The notes under the pieces are model-generated. The model worked only from the letters and a program-made list of their open reading frames with translations. It was not told the DNA's origin and did not search any database. 64,000 nucleotides of DNA, taken from Gemmatimonadales bacterium (GTDB lineage: Bacteria; Gemmatimonadota; Gemmatimonadetes; Gemmatimonadales; GWC2-71-9). The stretch covers positions 33,611 to 97,610 of the forward strand of contig DASUJH010000047.1 of NCBI GenBank assembly GCA_036279355.1, in the 5' to 3' direction. The position numbers were made by a program, and so were the translations under genes. Below, in pieces: positions 1-10,200 of this stretch (the first letter of the stretch is position 1; each line of letters starts with the position of its first letter).

Positions 1-2
1 CG

Positions 3-1160
3 TGGACCCGCAAGGTGCAGACGCAGGTGCGCGAGCTCTCCGGCATGGAGCCGGCGGTCGAGCGGATCCGCGGCGAAGTGGAGCGCGTCACGGCCGCCAT
101 GGCCGACATCGCCGCGCGGAGCGAGGCGGTGGACGAGATGCACCGGCGCCTGACCGACCTCGGCACCTCGAGCGCCGAGCTCAAGGAGCGCACCGAGGGG
201 CTGCGCGCGCGGATGGACGGGGCCGAGGGCCGGTTCGTCCAGCTCGCGCGGCAGGCCGAAGAGGCCGAGCTGGTCTCGGACGTGATCAGCGGCGTCGTGG
301 CCTCGGTGGGCGAGGCGGAGCAGCGGATCGGCGCCGTGGACGGCTCGGTGCGCGCGCTCGAGGCCCGCACCCAGCAGCTCGACGAGCTGGAGGAGCGGAT
401 CCGGCTGCTCGCGCTCGAGGTGGAGCAGCGGCAGGGCGCGCTCGACAAGGCCACCGAGCACCTGAGCCGCGCCTCGGCGCTGCGCAAGGAGGCGGCCGCC
501 GCGTCGCAGAAGCTGGAGGAGCTGTCGCGCACCATCGGCGGCCAGCTCGAGACGGCCGAGGAACGGGCGCAAGGGCTCGACCGCACCGCCGAGGATCTCG
601 AGGCCCGCGCCACCGCGCTCAAGCCGATCGAGCGGCAGGTGACCCACTTCGAGGAGCTGCTTGCCCGCTGGCAGTCGGCCCAGACCGAGGCGGGCCGCGC
701 GCTGGAGCAGACGCTGGCTCGACAGGGCGCGGTGGACGCGCTGGAGAACCAGGTGAAGCACGTCTTCGAGCTGGCCGAGCGCGCGGTGGACGGTGTGCAG
801 ACCATCGGTGCGGCACGCCACGAGATCGAGGAGGCGCGGGCGCTGCTGGACGACACCCAGTCGCAGTTCCAGGCGGCCGAGGCGGCGCTCCAGGGCTTCG
901 AGGCGCGCCAGCGCCAGTTGGAGCGCGCCGAGCACCGGCTGGCGCAGGCCGAAGCGCTCGCACTCGACGTGCGCTCCACGGTCGAGTCGCTGCAGGCGCA
1001 GCGCACCGTGGTGGATCATGTGATCGAGCGGGCCGGCGCCCTCGCGTTCCAGATGAAGCAGGCCGAGGCGCTGGTCGATGCCCTGAAGCGCGAGCGGACG
1101 CTCGCCTGCGACCTCAAGGCATCGGTGGCGTCGGTGCGGGAGCCGGACGAGGAGGAGTAG
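3..1160 (+). CDS. Coiled-coil protein, 5' end outside window
   Basis: The reading frame is open from the first full codon and ends in TAG, so the start lies upstream of the window. About 385 residues are visible. They are almost wholly alpha-helical in character, rich in Glu, Ala, Arg, Gln and Leu with heptad-like spacing, and contain no transmembrane segment or globular motif. This resembles SMC-like or apolipoprotein-like long coiled coils used in filaments or scaffolds, but no family can be named. The last 47 bp overlap the 3' end of the convergent MFS gene. That this is the real frame rests on its heptad periodicity; the other open frame here is Arg/Gly/Ala-rich. Confidence 0.75.
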   Translation, partial: WTRKVQTQVRELSGMEPAVERIRGEVERVTAAMADIAARSEAVDEMHRRLTDLGTSSAELKERTEGLRARMDGAEGRFVQLARQAEEAELVSDVISGVVASVGEAEQRIGAVDGSVRALEARTQQLDELEERIRLLALEVEQRQGALDKATEHLSRASALRKEAAAASQKLEELSRTIGGQLETAEERAQGLDRTAEDLEARATALKPIERQVTHFEELLARWQSAQTEAGRALEQTLARQGAVDALENQVKHVFELAERAVDGVQTIGAARHEIEEARALLDDTQSQFQAAEAALQGFEARQRQLERAEHRLAQAEALALDVRSTVESLQAQRTVVDHVIERAGALAFQMKQAEALVDALKRERTLACDLKASVASVREPDEEE

Positions 1161-2412
1161 GTCCGAGCGGCAGGATTCCCCGTGCCTCATAGATGGGCCG
1201 CGCTTCCTCCCGGAGGCGCGGCAAGCGGGCGGCGAACCAGATTCCGCCGCCCGCGCACGCGATTCCACCCAGCAGAATCGTCTCCGTCGCCCCGATGTGC
1301 TCCGCGATGATCCCCGCGAGCAGGCTGCCGATCGGCGCCGTGCCGAGAAACGCCATCGTGTAGAACGACATCACCCGCCCGCGCAGGTGCTCGTCCACCA
1401 GCGTCTGCAGGATCGTGTTCGTGGAGGCGAGCTGAATCATGAAGCCTGCGCCCACGATCGGCAGGATCGCGAGCGAGAGCACCACGTTTCGCGAGAACGA
1501 GAAGGCGACGAGCGCCAGGCCGAAGACGAGCGCCGCGCCCGCGATCACCCGGCCAAGTCCGAGCACCGACTGCCGCGCGGCCAGATAGAGGGCGCCGGCG
1601 AGCGCGCCGAGTCCTGCCGCGGTCATGAGGAAGCCGTAGGTGTTGGCGCCGCCGTGCAGCACCTTCGTCGCCACGGCGGGCATGAGCACCGAGTACGGCA
1701 TGCCCGCCATTCCCACGAGCGCGACCAGCAGCAGCGCCGAGCGGATCGGCATGAACCCCGCCACGTACCGGAAGCCGGCCACCAGCTCCTCCCGCACCCG
1801 CGTCGCGGCCCGGCGCCGCACCGCGGGCGGCAGCCGCATCGCAACCAGCGAGGCGAGCACCGCCACGTACGAGACGGCGTCCAGCAGGAAACACCACCCC
1901 TCGCCCACCGCGGCGATGAGCAGGCCCGCGACCGACGGGCCGATGATCCTGGCTCCGTTCACCATCGAGGAGTTGAGCGCGATCGCGTTCGGCAGGTCGG
2001 CGTGGTCCTCGACCATGGTGATGACGAACGCCTGCCGCGCCGGCACGTCGAAGGCGTTGATGCAGCCCTGGAACAGCTGCAGCACGAGCACCTCGGCCAC
2101 CGTGATGACGCCGGCGAGGGTGAGCACCGCGAGCGCGAGCGACTGGACCAGCGAGAGCACCTGCGTCACCAGCAGCACTTGGTGCCGGTTCCACCGGTCC
2201 ACGTACACGCCGGCGATGGGCGAGAGGAAGAGGGTGGGGATCTGGCCGCAGAACCCGACCAACCCGAGCAGGAACGGCGAGCCGGTGAGGCGGTACACCA
2301 GCCACGCCGTGGCGATCCGCGTGATCCAGGTGCCGACGAGCGAGACGCTCTGGCCGCCGAAGAAGAGCCGGTAGTTGCGGTGCCGGAGCGCACGCCCGAT
2401 CTGCGGGGGCAC
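1114..2412 (-). CDS. MFS transporter, EntS/MFS_3-like exporter
   Basis: A 432-residue integral membrane protein with about 12 hydrophobic helices. The N-terminal half carries the major facilitator loop 2-3 pattern (PIAGVYVDRWNRHQVLL), and LVGTWITRIATAWLVYRLTG is typical of the enterobactin exporter-like MFS_3 group. The likely role is drug or siderophore export across the inner membrane; the substrate cannot be told. The GTG at 2412-2410 is chosen because it lies one base after the TAG of the upstream gene, which suggests translational coupling, and because MFS homology begins there. The frame stays open further upstream only as an antisense-like Arg-rich stretch. The 3' end overlaps the coiled-coil gene. 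Confidence 0.85.
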   Translation of the reverse strand: MPPQIGRALRHRNYRLFFGGQSVSLVGTWITRIATAWLVYRLTGSPFLLGLVGFCGQIPTLFLSPIAGVYVDRWNRHQVLLVTQVLSLVQSLALAVLTLAGVITVAEVLVLQLFQGCINAFDVPARQAFVITMVEDHADLPNAIALNSSMVNGARIIGPSVAGLLIAAVGEGWCFLLDAVSYVAVLASLVAMRLPPAVRRRAATRVREELVAGFRYVAGFMPIRSALLLVALVGMAGMPYSVLMPAVATKVLHGGANTYGFLMTAAGLGALAGALYLAARQSVLGLGRVIAGAALVFGLALVAFSFSRNVVLSLAILPIVGAGFMIQLASTNTILQTLVDEHLRGRVMSFYTMAFLGTAPIGSLLAGIIAEHIGATETILLGGIACAGGGIWFAARLPRLREEARPIYEARGILPLGPTPPRPAPAPTPPMP

Positions 2413-2413
2413 G

Positions 2414-4213
2414 CTACGCGGCCGTGTAGCGGCGCTCGATCGCCTCGCGGAGCCGCGCGCGGCTCTGGGCCGCCGAGAGCCCCGCGTCCGCGGCGATCCG
2501 CTCCGCCTCGGCCGCGAGCGGCGGGTCCTTGATCGATTCGCGCAGCCAGCGGGCGTAGTCGCCGCGGCGGAGATGATAGAGCCACGTGGCGTCGTCGACG
2601 CCGTCGCCCACCTGCACGAAAAGTGAAAGATTCTGCGCCCGCAGGTTGAGCCGGGAGTCCGGGCCGCGGAAATAGAAGCTCTTGTCTTCGCCCAGCTCCC
2701 CCTCCGCGTACTTCCGGATGTGACGGCGGCGCTCGGCGGTGGGCGGCTCGCTCGCGAGCACGAACGGCGCGCCGCGGCTGCGCCACCAGACGAGCGCTTC
2801 GCCCGGTGCGAGCTCGCCCCGCGCGGCCGCCGCATCGGCGGGCGCCGCATCGGCGGGCGCCGCTTCTGCGGGCGCCGCTTCTGCGGGCGCCGCTTCGCCC
2901 AGCGCCTCGCTGAAGGCTCGGAGCGTCTCGCCCGGGTTCGCGCCCACGGCGAGCACCACGTCCACCGTCGCCAGCACCTCGCGCGCGAGCCCCTCGGGGT
3001 GCACCGTGATGAGCAGCAGACCGGAGGGTTGCTCCGGGAGCGTCAGCCCTGCGGCCGCCCAATCCATGGGCAGGAGGTGATGGGCTTCGTCGAGCGCGAT
3101 CCAGTGCGGCCGGCCGGTGCGCGCGCGCAGATCGTCGAGCGCGGTGAAGAGCCGCTCGAAAAATTCCGGGCGGTCGCCGAGCCCCACGCCGAGAAGATTG
3201 ACGACGCAGTTGCGGCCGGGGCGACTGATGACGTCGGTCACCTCGTGCACGAGCGGTGCCCGCTCGGTGCCGCCGAGCTGGATGGCGGGCTCGAAGCTGT
3301 CGTAGTCGCCCTCGGGATCGATGACGCACACCTGGTAGCCGGCGCCGGTGAGCCGCTCCAGAAAGCCGGTGGCGAGCGTCGACTTTCCGCTGCCGGACGT
3401 GCCGGCGAGCAGCACGTTGATGCCGTAGGCGGGGAGTCGCACCTCGGTCTCGCCCGCTCCGTTGCCGCCGCTCCCGCCGTGCTCGCCGCCGCGCTCGCGC
3501 CGGCCGAGCAGCACCTCGTGCCGTGAGAGGCGGGGCGCCAGCTCGGCCAGGTCCGAGGTCACCAGCGCGTCGATCAGCTCGACGACGCCGGCGCCGCGCT
3601 CGCCGCGCGTCACCAGATCCGCCTGCGCCTTCACGGTGGGCACCGCGTTGGCCACGGCCACCGCACACTCGCTCATTCGCAGGAACGCGTGGTCGTTCTC
3701 CGCATCGCCCACGCCGGCCACGTTGTGGGGCGAGAGGCGCAGCTCGTCGAGCGCGGTCGCGAGGCCGGTCGCCTTGTTCACGCCCGAGGGCAACACCATC
3801 ACGGCGCCCTTGTTGAAGATCACCTGCAGCTCGAGCCCCAGCTCGCGGATCACCTCGATCACCGTCCGCTCGTGCGGCTCGCGGGTGGCGACGATGGCGC
3901 GCCCCACGCCGAGCGGGGCCACGCCGCGCGCGCGGAGCGCCTCCACGAACGCCGCGTTGGGCGCGCCGGCGAGCACGCGCGCCTCGCGCGTCGAGGGCGC
4001 ATAGATTACGGCGCCATTCTCCGCGACGATCCGGTCGCAGAGATCGGCGTGCGGAAAGGCACGGAGCACGTCCTCGAGCTCACGTCCGGTGACCAGCACG
4101 ATGCGCCGTCCCGAACGGCGCAGCCGAGTGAGCGCGGCGACCGTTGCGTCGTCCACGGCACCGCCGTGGGCGAGGGTGCCGTCGTAATCGCACGCCAGGG
4201 CATGATAGCGCAT
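2414..4213 (-). CDS. HAD-IIB phosphatase fused to HerA/DUF87-like ATPase
   Basis: A 599-residue two-domain cytosolic protein. Residues 1-220 form a HAD-IIB (Cof/phosphoglycolate phosphatase type) domain: DYDGT with nucleophile Asp9 and Asp11, VTGRE around 41-45, NKATG with Lys147, and GDAEND at 169-174. Residues 255-435 form a P-loop ATPase: Walker A GTSGSGKST at 271-279 and Walker B-like WIALDEAHH around 371-379, the pattern of HerA/DUF87-type ATPases. An Ala/Pro/Glu repeat linker (about 440-462) precedes a C-terminal domain that ends in a helical tail. ATG 4213 is used because homology starts at once; a TTG at 4261 is upstream. No clear Shine-Dalgarno. It is divergent from the aldo/keto reductase gene and followed one base later by the MFS gene. 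Confidence 0.8.
   Translation of the reverse strand: MRYHALACDYDGTLAHGGAVDDATVAALTRLRRSGRRIVLVTGRELEDVLRAFPHADLCDRIVAENGAVIYAPSTREARVLAGAPNAAFVEALRARGVAPLGVGRAIVATREPHERTVIEVIRELGLELQVIFNKGAVMVLPSGVNKATGLATALDELRLSPHNVAGVGDAENDHAFLRMSECAVAVANAVPTVKAQADLVTRGERGAGVVELIDALVTSDLAELAPRLSRHEVLLGRRERGGEHGGSGGNGAGETEVRLPAYGINVLLAGTSGSGKSTLATGFLERLTGAGYQVCVIDPEGDYDSFEPAIQLGGTERAPLVHEVTDVISRPGRNCVVNLLGVGLGDRPEFFERLFTALDDLRARTGRPHWIALDEAHHLLPMDWAAAGLTLPEQPSGLLLITVHPEGLAREVLATVDVVLAVGANPGETLRAFSEALGEAAPAEAAPAEAAPADAAPADAAAARGELAPGEALVWWRSRGAPFVLASEPPTAERRRHIRKYAEGELGEDKSFYFRGPDSRLNLRAQNLSLFVQVGDGVDDATWLYHLRRGDYARWLRESIKDPPLAAEAERIAADAGLSAAQSRARLREAIERRYTAA
2831..2896. repeat. 15-bp tandem repeat inside the HAD-ATPase gene
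   Basis: Four complete 15-bp units (2831-2890) plus a partial fifth. The units come in two sequence versions, CGCATCGGCGGGCGC twice and CGCTTCTGCGGGCGC twice. Read on the minus strand they encode an (A/E)-A-A-P-A type repeat in the linker after the ATPase domain. A length that is a multiple of three keeps the frame whatever the copy number. Confidence 0.9.
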
Positions 4214-4329
4214 GTTGCGGCTGAGATTCGCCCGCGCGCCCGCGCGCGGCGGTGTCTCCAATCACAGAAGGGCACGTGCACCGGACCTACTCTCCGCATC
4301 CGGACACTCGAGGAGCGAGGATTCATACG

Positions 4330-5190
4330 ATGAAAGCGACAGGCATACCCGCGGCGGCCGCCGGCACCCTGACATTGGGCGGCGACCTCACCGTCAACCG
4401 CATGGGTTTCGGTGCCATGCGTCTCACCGGCCCCGGCATCTGGGGTCCCCCGCGCGATCGCGCCGAAGCCATCCGCGTGCTGCGCCGCGCCGTCGAGCTG
4501 GGGGTCGACTTCATCGACACCGCCAACTCCTACGGGCCGCACGTGTCGGAGGAGCTCATTGCCGAGGCGCTGCACCCCTATCCCGACGGCCTCGTCATCG
4601 CGACCAAGGGCGGCCTCACGCGCCCCGGCCCGGATCAGTGGCGCGAGAACGCGCGCCCCGCCGATCTGCGGCGCGAGCTGGACGGCAGCCTCAAGCGGCT
4701 CAAGCTCGAGCGCATCGACCTCTACCAGCTGCACCGCATCGATCCGAAGGTGCCCGAGGACGAGCAGTTCGGCACGCTACGCGAGTTCCAGCGCGAGGGC
4801 AAGGTGCGGCACGTCGGGCTTTCGGAGACGGCGGTGGATGCGATCGAGCGCGCACGGCGCGTGCTTCCCATCGTCTCGGTGCAGAACGAGTACAACGTCA
4901 GCGACCGGAAGTGGGATGCCGTGGTGGATTACTGTGAGGCGGAAGGGCTCGCGTTCATCCCCTGGTTTCCCCTCTCGGCCGGCGCGCTCGAGCCCACCGG
5001 CCCGATCGCGCAGGTGGCCCGGCGGCACGGCGCCACGGCGTACCAGATCGCGCTCGCGTGGCTGCTCGCGCGCTCCCCCGCCATGCTGCCGATCCCCGGC
5101 ACCTCGTCGACCGCGCATCTCGAGGAGAACGTCGACGCCGCGTCCATTCAACTGTCGGGCGAGGATCTCAGGCAGCTGGACCGGGCGTAG
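4330..5190 (+). CDS. Aldo/keto reductase
   Basis: A 286-residue NADPH-dependent aldo/keto reductase with a TIM-barrel fold. The family tetrad is visible: Asp and Tyr in [10 protein letters not shown], Lys in ATKGG, and His in LYQLHRID. The C-terminal [16 protein letters not shown] is the usual cofactor-binding stretch. The overall pattern resembles the YajO/PdxI-like or AKR13 groups that reduce aldehydes; the exact substrate is unknown. ATG 4330 has AGGAGCGAGG at 4311-4320 upstream. It is divergent from the HAD-ATPase gene (116 bp gap) and followed after 29 bp by an Old Yellow Enzyme gene, so two reductases sit together. Confidence 0.9.
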   Translation: MKATGIPAAAAGTLTLGGDLTVNRMGFGAMRLTGPGIWGPPRDRAEAIRVLRRAVELGVDFIDTANSYGPHVSEELIAEALHPYPDGLVIATKGGLTRPGPDQWRENARPADLRRELDGSLKRLKLERIDLYQLHRIDPKVPEDEQFGTLREFQREGKVRHVGLSETAVDAIERARRVLPIVSVQNEYNVSDRKWDAVVDYCEAEGLAFIPWFPLSAGALEPTGPIAQVARRHGATAYQIALAWLLARSPAMLPIPGTSSTAHLEENVDAASIQLSGEDLRQLDRA

Positions 5191-5206
5191 CACTGGGCGG
5201 GGCGCC

Positions 5207-5212
5207 TAAGTT
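5207..5212 (+). promoter_or_regulatory. -10-like box (TAAGTT) 7 nt before ATG, possible leaderless start
   Basis: TAAGTT fits TANNNT and is followed by seven bases and then the ATG at 5220. No Shine-Dalgarno is seen at a usable distance, so a transcript could begin at or very near the AUG. No convincing -35 box. Confidence 0.35.
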
Positions 5213-5219
5213 TCGGTCC

Positions 5220-6290
5220 ATGACTCAGGCGCCCCTGTTCACGCCGCTTCGCGTCCGCGGCATCGAGCTGCCGAATCGGATCGCGGTGAGCCCGATGTGC
5301 CAGTACTCGAGCCCGGACGGCTTCGCCACGGACTGGCACCTGGTCCACCTCGGGAGCCGCGCCGTGGGCGGGGCGGGCCTCGTCATGACCGAGGCGACCG
5401 CGGTGACCGCCGAAGGCCGCATCTCCCCGCACGACCTCGGCATCTGGAGCGACGCGCATGTGGACCCGCTTGCCCGCGTCGTGCGGTTCGTCCGTGCGCA
5501 CGGCGCAGCCGCGGGCATGCAACTGGCCCACGCCGGGCGCAAGGCGAGCACCGCACGGCCGTGGGAGGGCGGCGCGCAGATCCCGCCCGCCGATGGCGGT
5601 TGGCAGCCGTGCGCGCCGAGCCCGATCCCGTTCCGCGCCGCGGATTCCGTGCCCCATGAGCTGAGTCGCGCCGAGATCGAGGGAATCGTCGCGGCGTTTG
5701 CCGCCGCGGCGCGCCGTGCGCGGACCGCCGGCTTCCAGGTGCTCGAGCTGCACGCGGCGCATGGATATCTGCTGCACGAGTTCCTCTCCCCGTTGAGCAA
5801 CCGGCGCACCGACGAGTACGGCGGCAGCTTCGACAACCGGATTCGCATCGTGCTCGACACCGTGTGCGCGCTGCGCGAGACGTGGCCGGCCGAGCTGCCG
5901 CTCTTCGTGCGGATCTCGGCGACCGACTGGGTCGAGCGCGGGTGGGACATCGCGCAGTCGGTCGAGCTGGCGCGCCGCATGAGGCCACTCGGCGTCGACC
6001 TCATCGACTGCTCGTCCGGCGGCACCGTGCCCGGGGCGAAGATTCCGCTGGGCCCGGGTTATCAGATCGAGTTCGCGGAGCGGATCAGGCGCGAGGTGGG
6101 CATCTGCACCGGCGCCGTGGGGCTCATTACCGATGCCGCGCAGGCGAACGGTGTCATCGCGCGCGGCGCGGCAGACCTCGTGCTGCTTGCGCGGCAGCTC
6201 CTGCGCGATCCGTACTGGCCGCTCCGCGCGGCCCGCGCGCTCGGCGTGGCGATCGAGTGGCCGGCGCAATACCGGCGCGCGGTGGATTGA
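5220..6290 (+). CDS. NADH:flavin oxidoreductase, YqjM-type Old Yellow Enzyme
   Basis: A 356-residue FMN-dependent ene-reductase of the thermophilic-like (YqjM/XenA) class. N-terminal [11 protein letters not shown] carries the redox-tuning Cys typical of this class, and [16 protein letters not shown] carries the His pair that binds substrate. [10 protein letters not shown] and the later GAVGLI and [19 protein letters not shown] stretches are standard FMN-phosphate motifs. The expected reaction is reduction of activated C=C bonds with NAD(P)H. The ATG at 5220 agrees with the family N-terminus; the open frame extends upstream into the aldo/keto reductase gene without homology. It lies downstream of and co-directional with that gene. 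Confidence 0.92.
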   Translation: MTQAPLFTPLRVRGIELPNRIAVSPMCQYSSPDGFATDWHLVHLGSRAVGGAGLVMTEATAVTAEGRISPHDLGIWSDAHVDPLARVVRFVRAHGAAAGMQLAHAGRKASTARPWEGGAQIPPADGGWQPCAPSPIPFRAADSVPHELSRAEIEGIVAAFAAAARRARTAGFQVLELHAAHGYLLHEFLSPLSNRRTDEYGGSFDNRIRIVLDTVCALRETWPAELPLFVRISATDWVERGWDIAQSVELARRMRPLGVDLIDCSSGGTVPGAKIPLGPGYQIEFAERIRREVGICTGAVGLITDAAQANGVIARGAADLVLLARQLLRDPYWPLRAARALGVAIEWPAQYRRAVD

Positions 6291-6328
6291 ACCGGGGACG
6301 CCCGCGGGGGACTGCATGCACGACCCAC

Positions 6329-7075
6329 TCAGCGGGTCGCCCGCGCGAGACGCGATACCACTCGGGCAATCTTCCCCATCAGGCCCTTGACGTCGCCATG
6401 GCGGAGGTCATTGGCCGCCCGTCCGACGCGCGTCGCGCCGAATGGTTGCCGATAGTGCATACGCCCGCCGATCCATTTCCGTCTGCCAGCCCGTGCCACC
6501 AGCGGCTGTTCAGTCCACTCGAGCCACTCGGCGCCATTTTCCAGCTTCCTGAAAACGGCGGTCCGGTACTCAAACTCCGTGATGAGTTGCCACTGTGGCT
6601 GCGCGCACAGAAAGTCCCGCAGAATCTGGCAGGACCATACCCAGGTGTCATCAACAACGAGGTGCCCGCCCCTCTTCAGGAATCCGGCCGTGAAGAACCA
6701 GTCGATGCAAGGAGAGGGGAAGCCGTGGCAACCGTCGATCAATACCAGATCGAGCGGCGGCGGCTGCAGGCTCGGTAGCACCGATTGGGAGCCGCCGGCG
6801 ATGAAGCGTACCCGGTCGGTCGCGATATGGCGTTCATCGCAATACCGCTTCAGGTACTCCAATTCATCTGGGAGCGGCGCGATGACGATATGCCGGGCGC
6901 CGGTGAGAGCGAACGCTACGGTCGAGAGGCCGCACCCGGTCTCGAGCGTGGCGCAAGAATCATCGACGATCTCATGGATGAAGGCGACAGCCGCGGGGAC
7001 GAGGCCCATGGAGACCCGGCGCCCGGATTGGATGTGGGGCTTCGGAGGGTCGCGCAGGACATCCGCGAGCTCCAT
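6329..7075 (-). CDS. Class I SAM-dependent methyltransferase
   Basis: About 248 residues with a Rossmann-type core. ATLETGCGLSTVAFAL is a SAM-binding motif I, LVLIDGCHGFPSPCIDW is a motif resembling the Methyltransf_24 group, and GGHLVVDDTWVW follows. Such enzymes often modify small molecules, saccharides or lipids; the substrate is unknown. ATG 7075 is preferred because GAGAGG lies nine bases before it; ATG 7084 and GTG 7174 in frame are alternatives. The gene is visibly less GC-rich than its neighbours, suggesting later acquisition. It is convergent with the Old Yellow Enzyme gene and not obviously in an operon. Confidence 0.8.
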   Translation of the reverse strand: MELADVLRDPPKPHIQSGRRVSMGLVPAAVAFIHEIVDDSCATLETGCGLSTVAFALTGARHIVIAPLPDELEYLKRYCDERHIATDRVRFIAGGSQSVLPSLQPPPLDLVLIDGCHGFPSPCIDWFFTAGFLKRGGHLVVDDTWVWSCQILRDFLCAQPQWQLITEFEYRTAVFRKLENGAEWLEWTEQPLVARAGRRKWIGGRMHYRQPFGATRVGRAANDLRHGDVKGLMGKIARVVSRLARATR

Positions 7076-7257
7076 GGCTTCCATCCTCTCGTTCGGTCGT
7101 GCACCCGCGGCCGTCGAACTGCGGGACGCAAACTCGTGGGCTGACCGCTTCCGGTCGCGCATGCACGCAACCACCTGAAGCTAACGTCGGCGTCCCTCTT
7201 CGCCAGAGCTCTCCGCGGGCGCCCGGGCGAGCCGCCGCCGGCGAGGTGGCGCCCGCC

Positions 7258-10200
7258 TCACACCTCCAGCCGATCCCCCGGTCGCGCCACCAGCGCGTAG
7301 AGCACCGGCATCAGCAGCACGCTGATGAGGAGCCGCGAGAACATTCCGCCCACGATCACCATGGCGAACGGGCGCTGCGAATCGGTGCCGACGCCCGTCG
7401 CGAGCGCCGCCGGCAGGAGGCCGAGCGCCGCGACCAGCGCCGTCATCATGATCGGTCGGAGCCGGAGCAATGCCGCCTCGCGCGTCGCGTCGGCAATGGC
7501 GGCCCCGCCCCGCCTCAGCTCGTTGGCGTAGGAGATGTACACCACCGCGGTCTGGACCGACACGCCGAAGAGCGCGAGGAACCCGATCCCGGACGAGACC
7601 GAGAACGGCGTGCCCGTGAACGCGAGCGCCAGAATCCCGCCCACCGGCGCCGTGAGCAGCACACCGAGCACCGTGATGACCGGGAACTTGAAGTTGCTGT
7701 AGAGCGCGAACAGGATGAGGAAGATGAGAAACAGCGTGAGCGGCAGCACCAGCCGGAGCTGCGCGCGCGACGCCGTGTACTCCTGGTACTCGCCGCCCCA
7801 CACCACGCGGTAGCCCGACGGAATCCGCACCGCGGCAGCCACCCGCTCGCGCGCCTCGTTCACCGCGCCGGCGAGGTCCCGCCCCTCGACCGAATACTGG
7901 ATTCCGATGAACCGCGAGTTGTCCTGCCGGTAGATGAACGACGCGCCGCTCGCCACCCGGATGACGGCCAACTCCTTGAGCGGCACCTGCTGGCCGTTCG
8001 GCGTCGCCACGAGGATGTTGCCGATGGCCTCCGGCGATTCGCGGAACTGCGGCTCGAGCCGCACGACGAGATCGAACAGCCGCTCGCCCTGCACCACCTG
8101 GGTGGCCGCCACGCCGCCCACCGCGGCCTCGATCAGCTTGTTGACGTCGTCCACGTTGAGCCCATAGCGCGCGATCCGCGCCCGGTCCGGCGTCACCGTG
8201 AGGCTGGGCTGCCCCAGCTCCTGCACCAGCGTGACGTGGGTGATGCCGCGCACCTGCTCCAGCGCGTGCTTCACCTCCTTGCCCTTGTGCTCGAGCGTCA
8301 CGAGGTCGGGGCCGAAGAGCTTCACGTCGAGCGCGCTCTTGAGCCCGGTCTCCGCCTCGTCCACCGCGTCTTCCGCCGGCTGCGTGTAATTGAAGATGAT
8401 GCCGGGAAACGTCGTGAGCTTGGCGTTGATCGCATCGATCAGCTCCTGCTTCGAGCGGTAGGCGCCGTGCCATTGGCCGTACGGCTTGAGTCCGACGTAG
8501 AACTCGGCGTTGAAGAAGCCGGTCGGGTCGGTGCCGTCGTCGTCGCGCCCGTGCTCGTTGGCCACCACGGTCACTTCGGGGAACGAGCGCAGCACGGCGC
8601 GGATCTGCGGCACGATCCGGGACGATTCGTCGAAGGAGATGGTGTACGGCATCGTGGCCCGCACCCAGATGGCTCCCTCGTCGAGATGCGGCATGAACTC
8701 GGCGCCAAGCCCGAGCGCCACCACGAGCGACGCGGCGAAAATCACGGTCGAAACGACGACGGTAGCCCACGGCCGCGCGAGGCAGCGGTCGAGCGCGCGC
8801 TCATAGAGGCGCCGAATCGCCTCGAACATGGGGTTCCGCCGCTCCCGCACTCCGCGGCCCAGCACCCACGCCGAAAGCACCGGGAGCAGCGTGAGGGTCA
8901 GGATGAGCGAGCCGATGAGCGCGAAGATCGTGGTGTCCGCCATCGGCGAGAAGAGCTTGCCGGACGGGCCCGACAGCACGTAGATCGGCAGGAAGCCCGC
9001 CACGATCACCGCCACCGCGTAAAAGATCGGCCGGTCCACCTCGGCCGCCGCCGCCGCGATCACCTCGGTGATGTCGTACGCCGTGCCGGCCCTGAGCGCG
9101 AGCTGGCGGTGGATGTTCTCCACCATCACCACCGCGCCGTCCACCAGGATGCCGAAGTCGATGGCGCCGATCGAGAGCAGGTTGGCCGGGATGTGCTTGA
9201 GGTCGAGGCAGATGAAGGCGAAGAGCAGCGAGAGCGGTATGGTGACCGCGACGATGAGCCCCGCGCGCACGTCGTACAGGAAGAGGATCAGCACCGCGAC
9301 GACCAGCACGATGCCGCGCAGCAAGTTGTCCTCGACCGTGCGCGTGGTGAGCGCCACCAGGTCGCTCCGGTCGTAGAATGGCCGGATCTTCACGTCCTTG
9401 GGCAGGATGCTGTCGTTGAGCTCGCGGGTCTTGGCCTCGACGCCCTTGAGCACCGTCTGGGCCTGCTCGCCCCGGCGCAGCCGGATGATGCCTTCCACCG
9501 CGTCGTCCCGCTCGTTGAAGCCGAACTGGCCGAGCCGCGGCGCGTGGCCGATCACGACCTCGCCCACGTTCTTCACCAGCACCGGGACGCCGTTCCGGTT
9601 GGCGAGGACGACGTCGCCGATGTCGTCGGTGGTGGCGACGCGGCCGAGGCCGCGCACATAGTAGAACTGCCCGCCCTCCGAGTAGAAGCCACCGCCCGCG
9701 TTGGCGTTGTTGGCAGCCAGCGCGTCGACCACGTTCGACACCGAGAGGCCGGCGCCCGCGAGGCGCGCGGGATCGAGCAGCACCTGGTACTGCATCGTCT
9801 CGCCGCCGAGCGGTGAGTCGTCCGCCACGCCGGGCACCGAGCGGTACTGCCGGACGATCACCCAGTCGTCGATGATCTTGAGCTCCATGGCGCTGCGGTC
9901 GGGGCTGTCCAGCACGTAGCGGTACACCAGCCCTGAGGGCGAGGAAAGCGGCGAAATCGATGGTGTCACGCCCGCCGGCAGCTCGGCGTCAGGCAGCCGC
10001 TCGAACGCCTGCTGCCGCACGAAGTAGTTGTCCGCGCCGTCCTCGAAGGTGAGCCGCACGTCGGAGAGCCCGTAGAGCGAAATCGAGCGGACGACCTTGA
10101 GCTGGGGCAATCCGTTGAGCTCGATCTCGAGCGGCACGGTGATGAGCCGCTCCACCTCCTCGGCCGCGTGGCCGGGCCACTGGGTGATGACCTCCACCAT

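Noticed and set aside
2..1192. 396-codon Arg/Gly-rich frame
   Set aside because: Shadow of the coiled-coil frame; no domain and a composition typical of frame-shifted GC-rich DNA.
2413..2850. N-terminal extension of the MFS frame
   Set aside because: It overlaps the C-terminus of the HAD-ATPase gene and is Arg/Ser-rich with no similarity to MFS proteins. The GTG at 2412 is a better start.
7099..9816. 905-codon plus-strand open frame rich in Arg, His and Glu
   Set aside because: It is antisense to the RND pump gene, whose motifs are clear. The composition is that of a GC-driven shadow frame.
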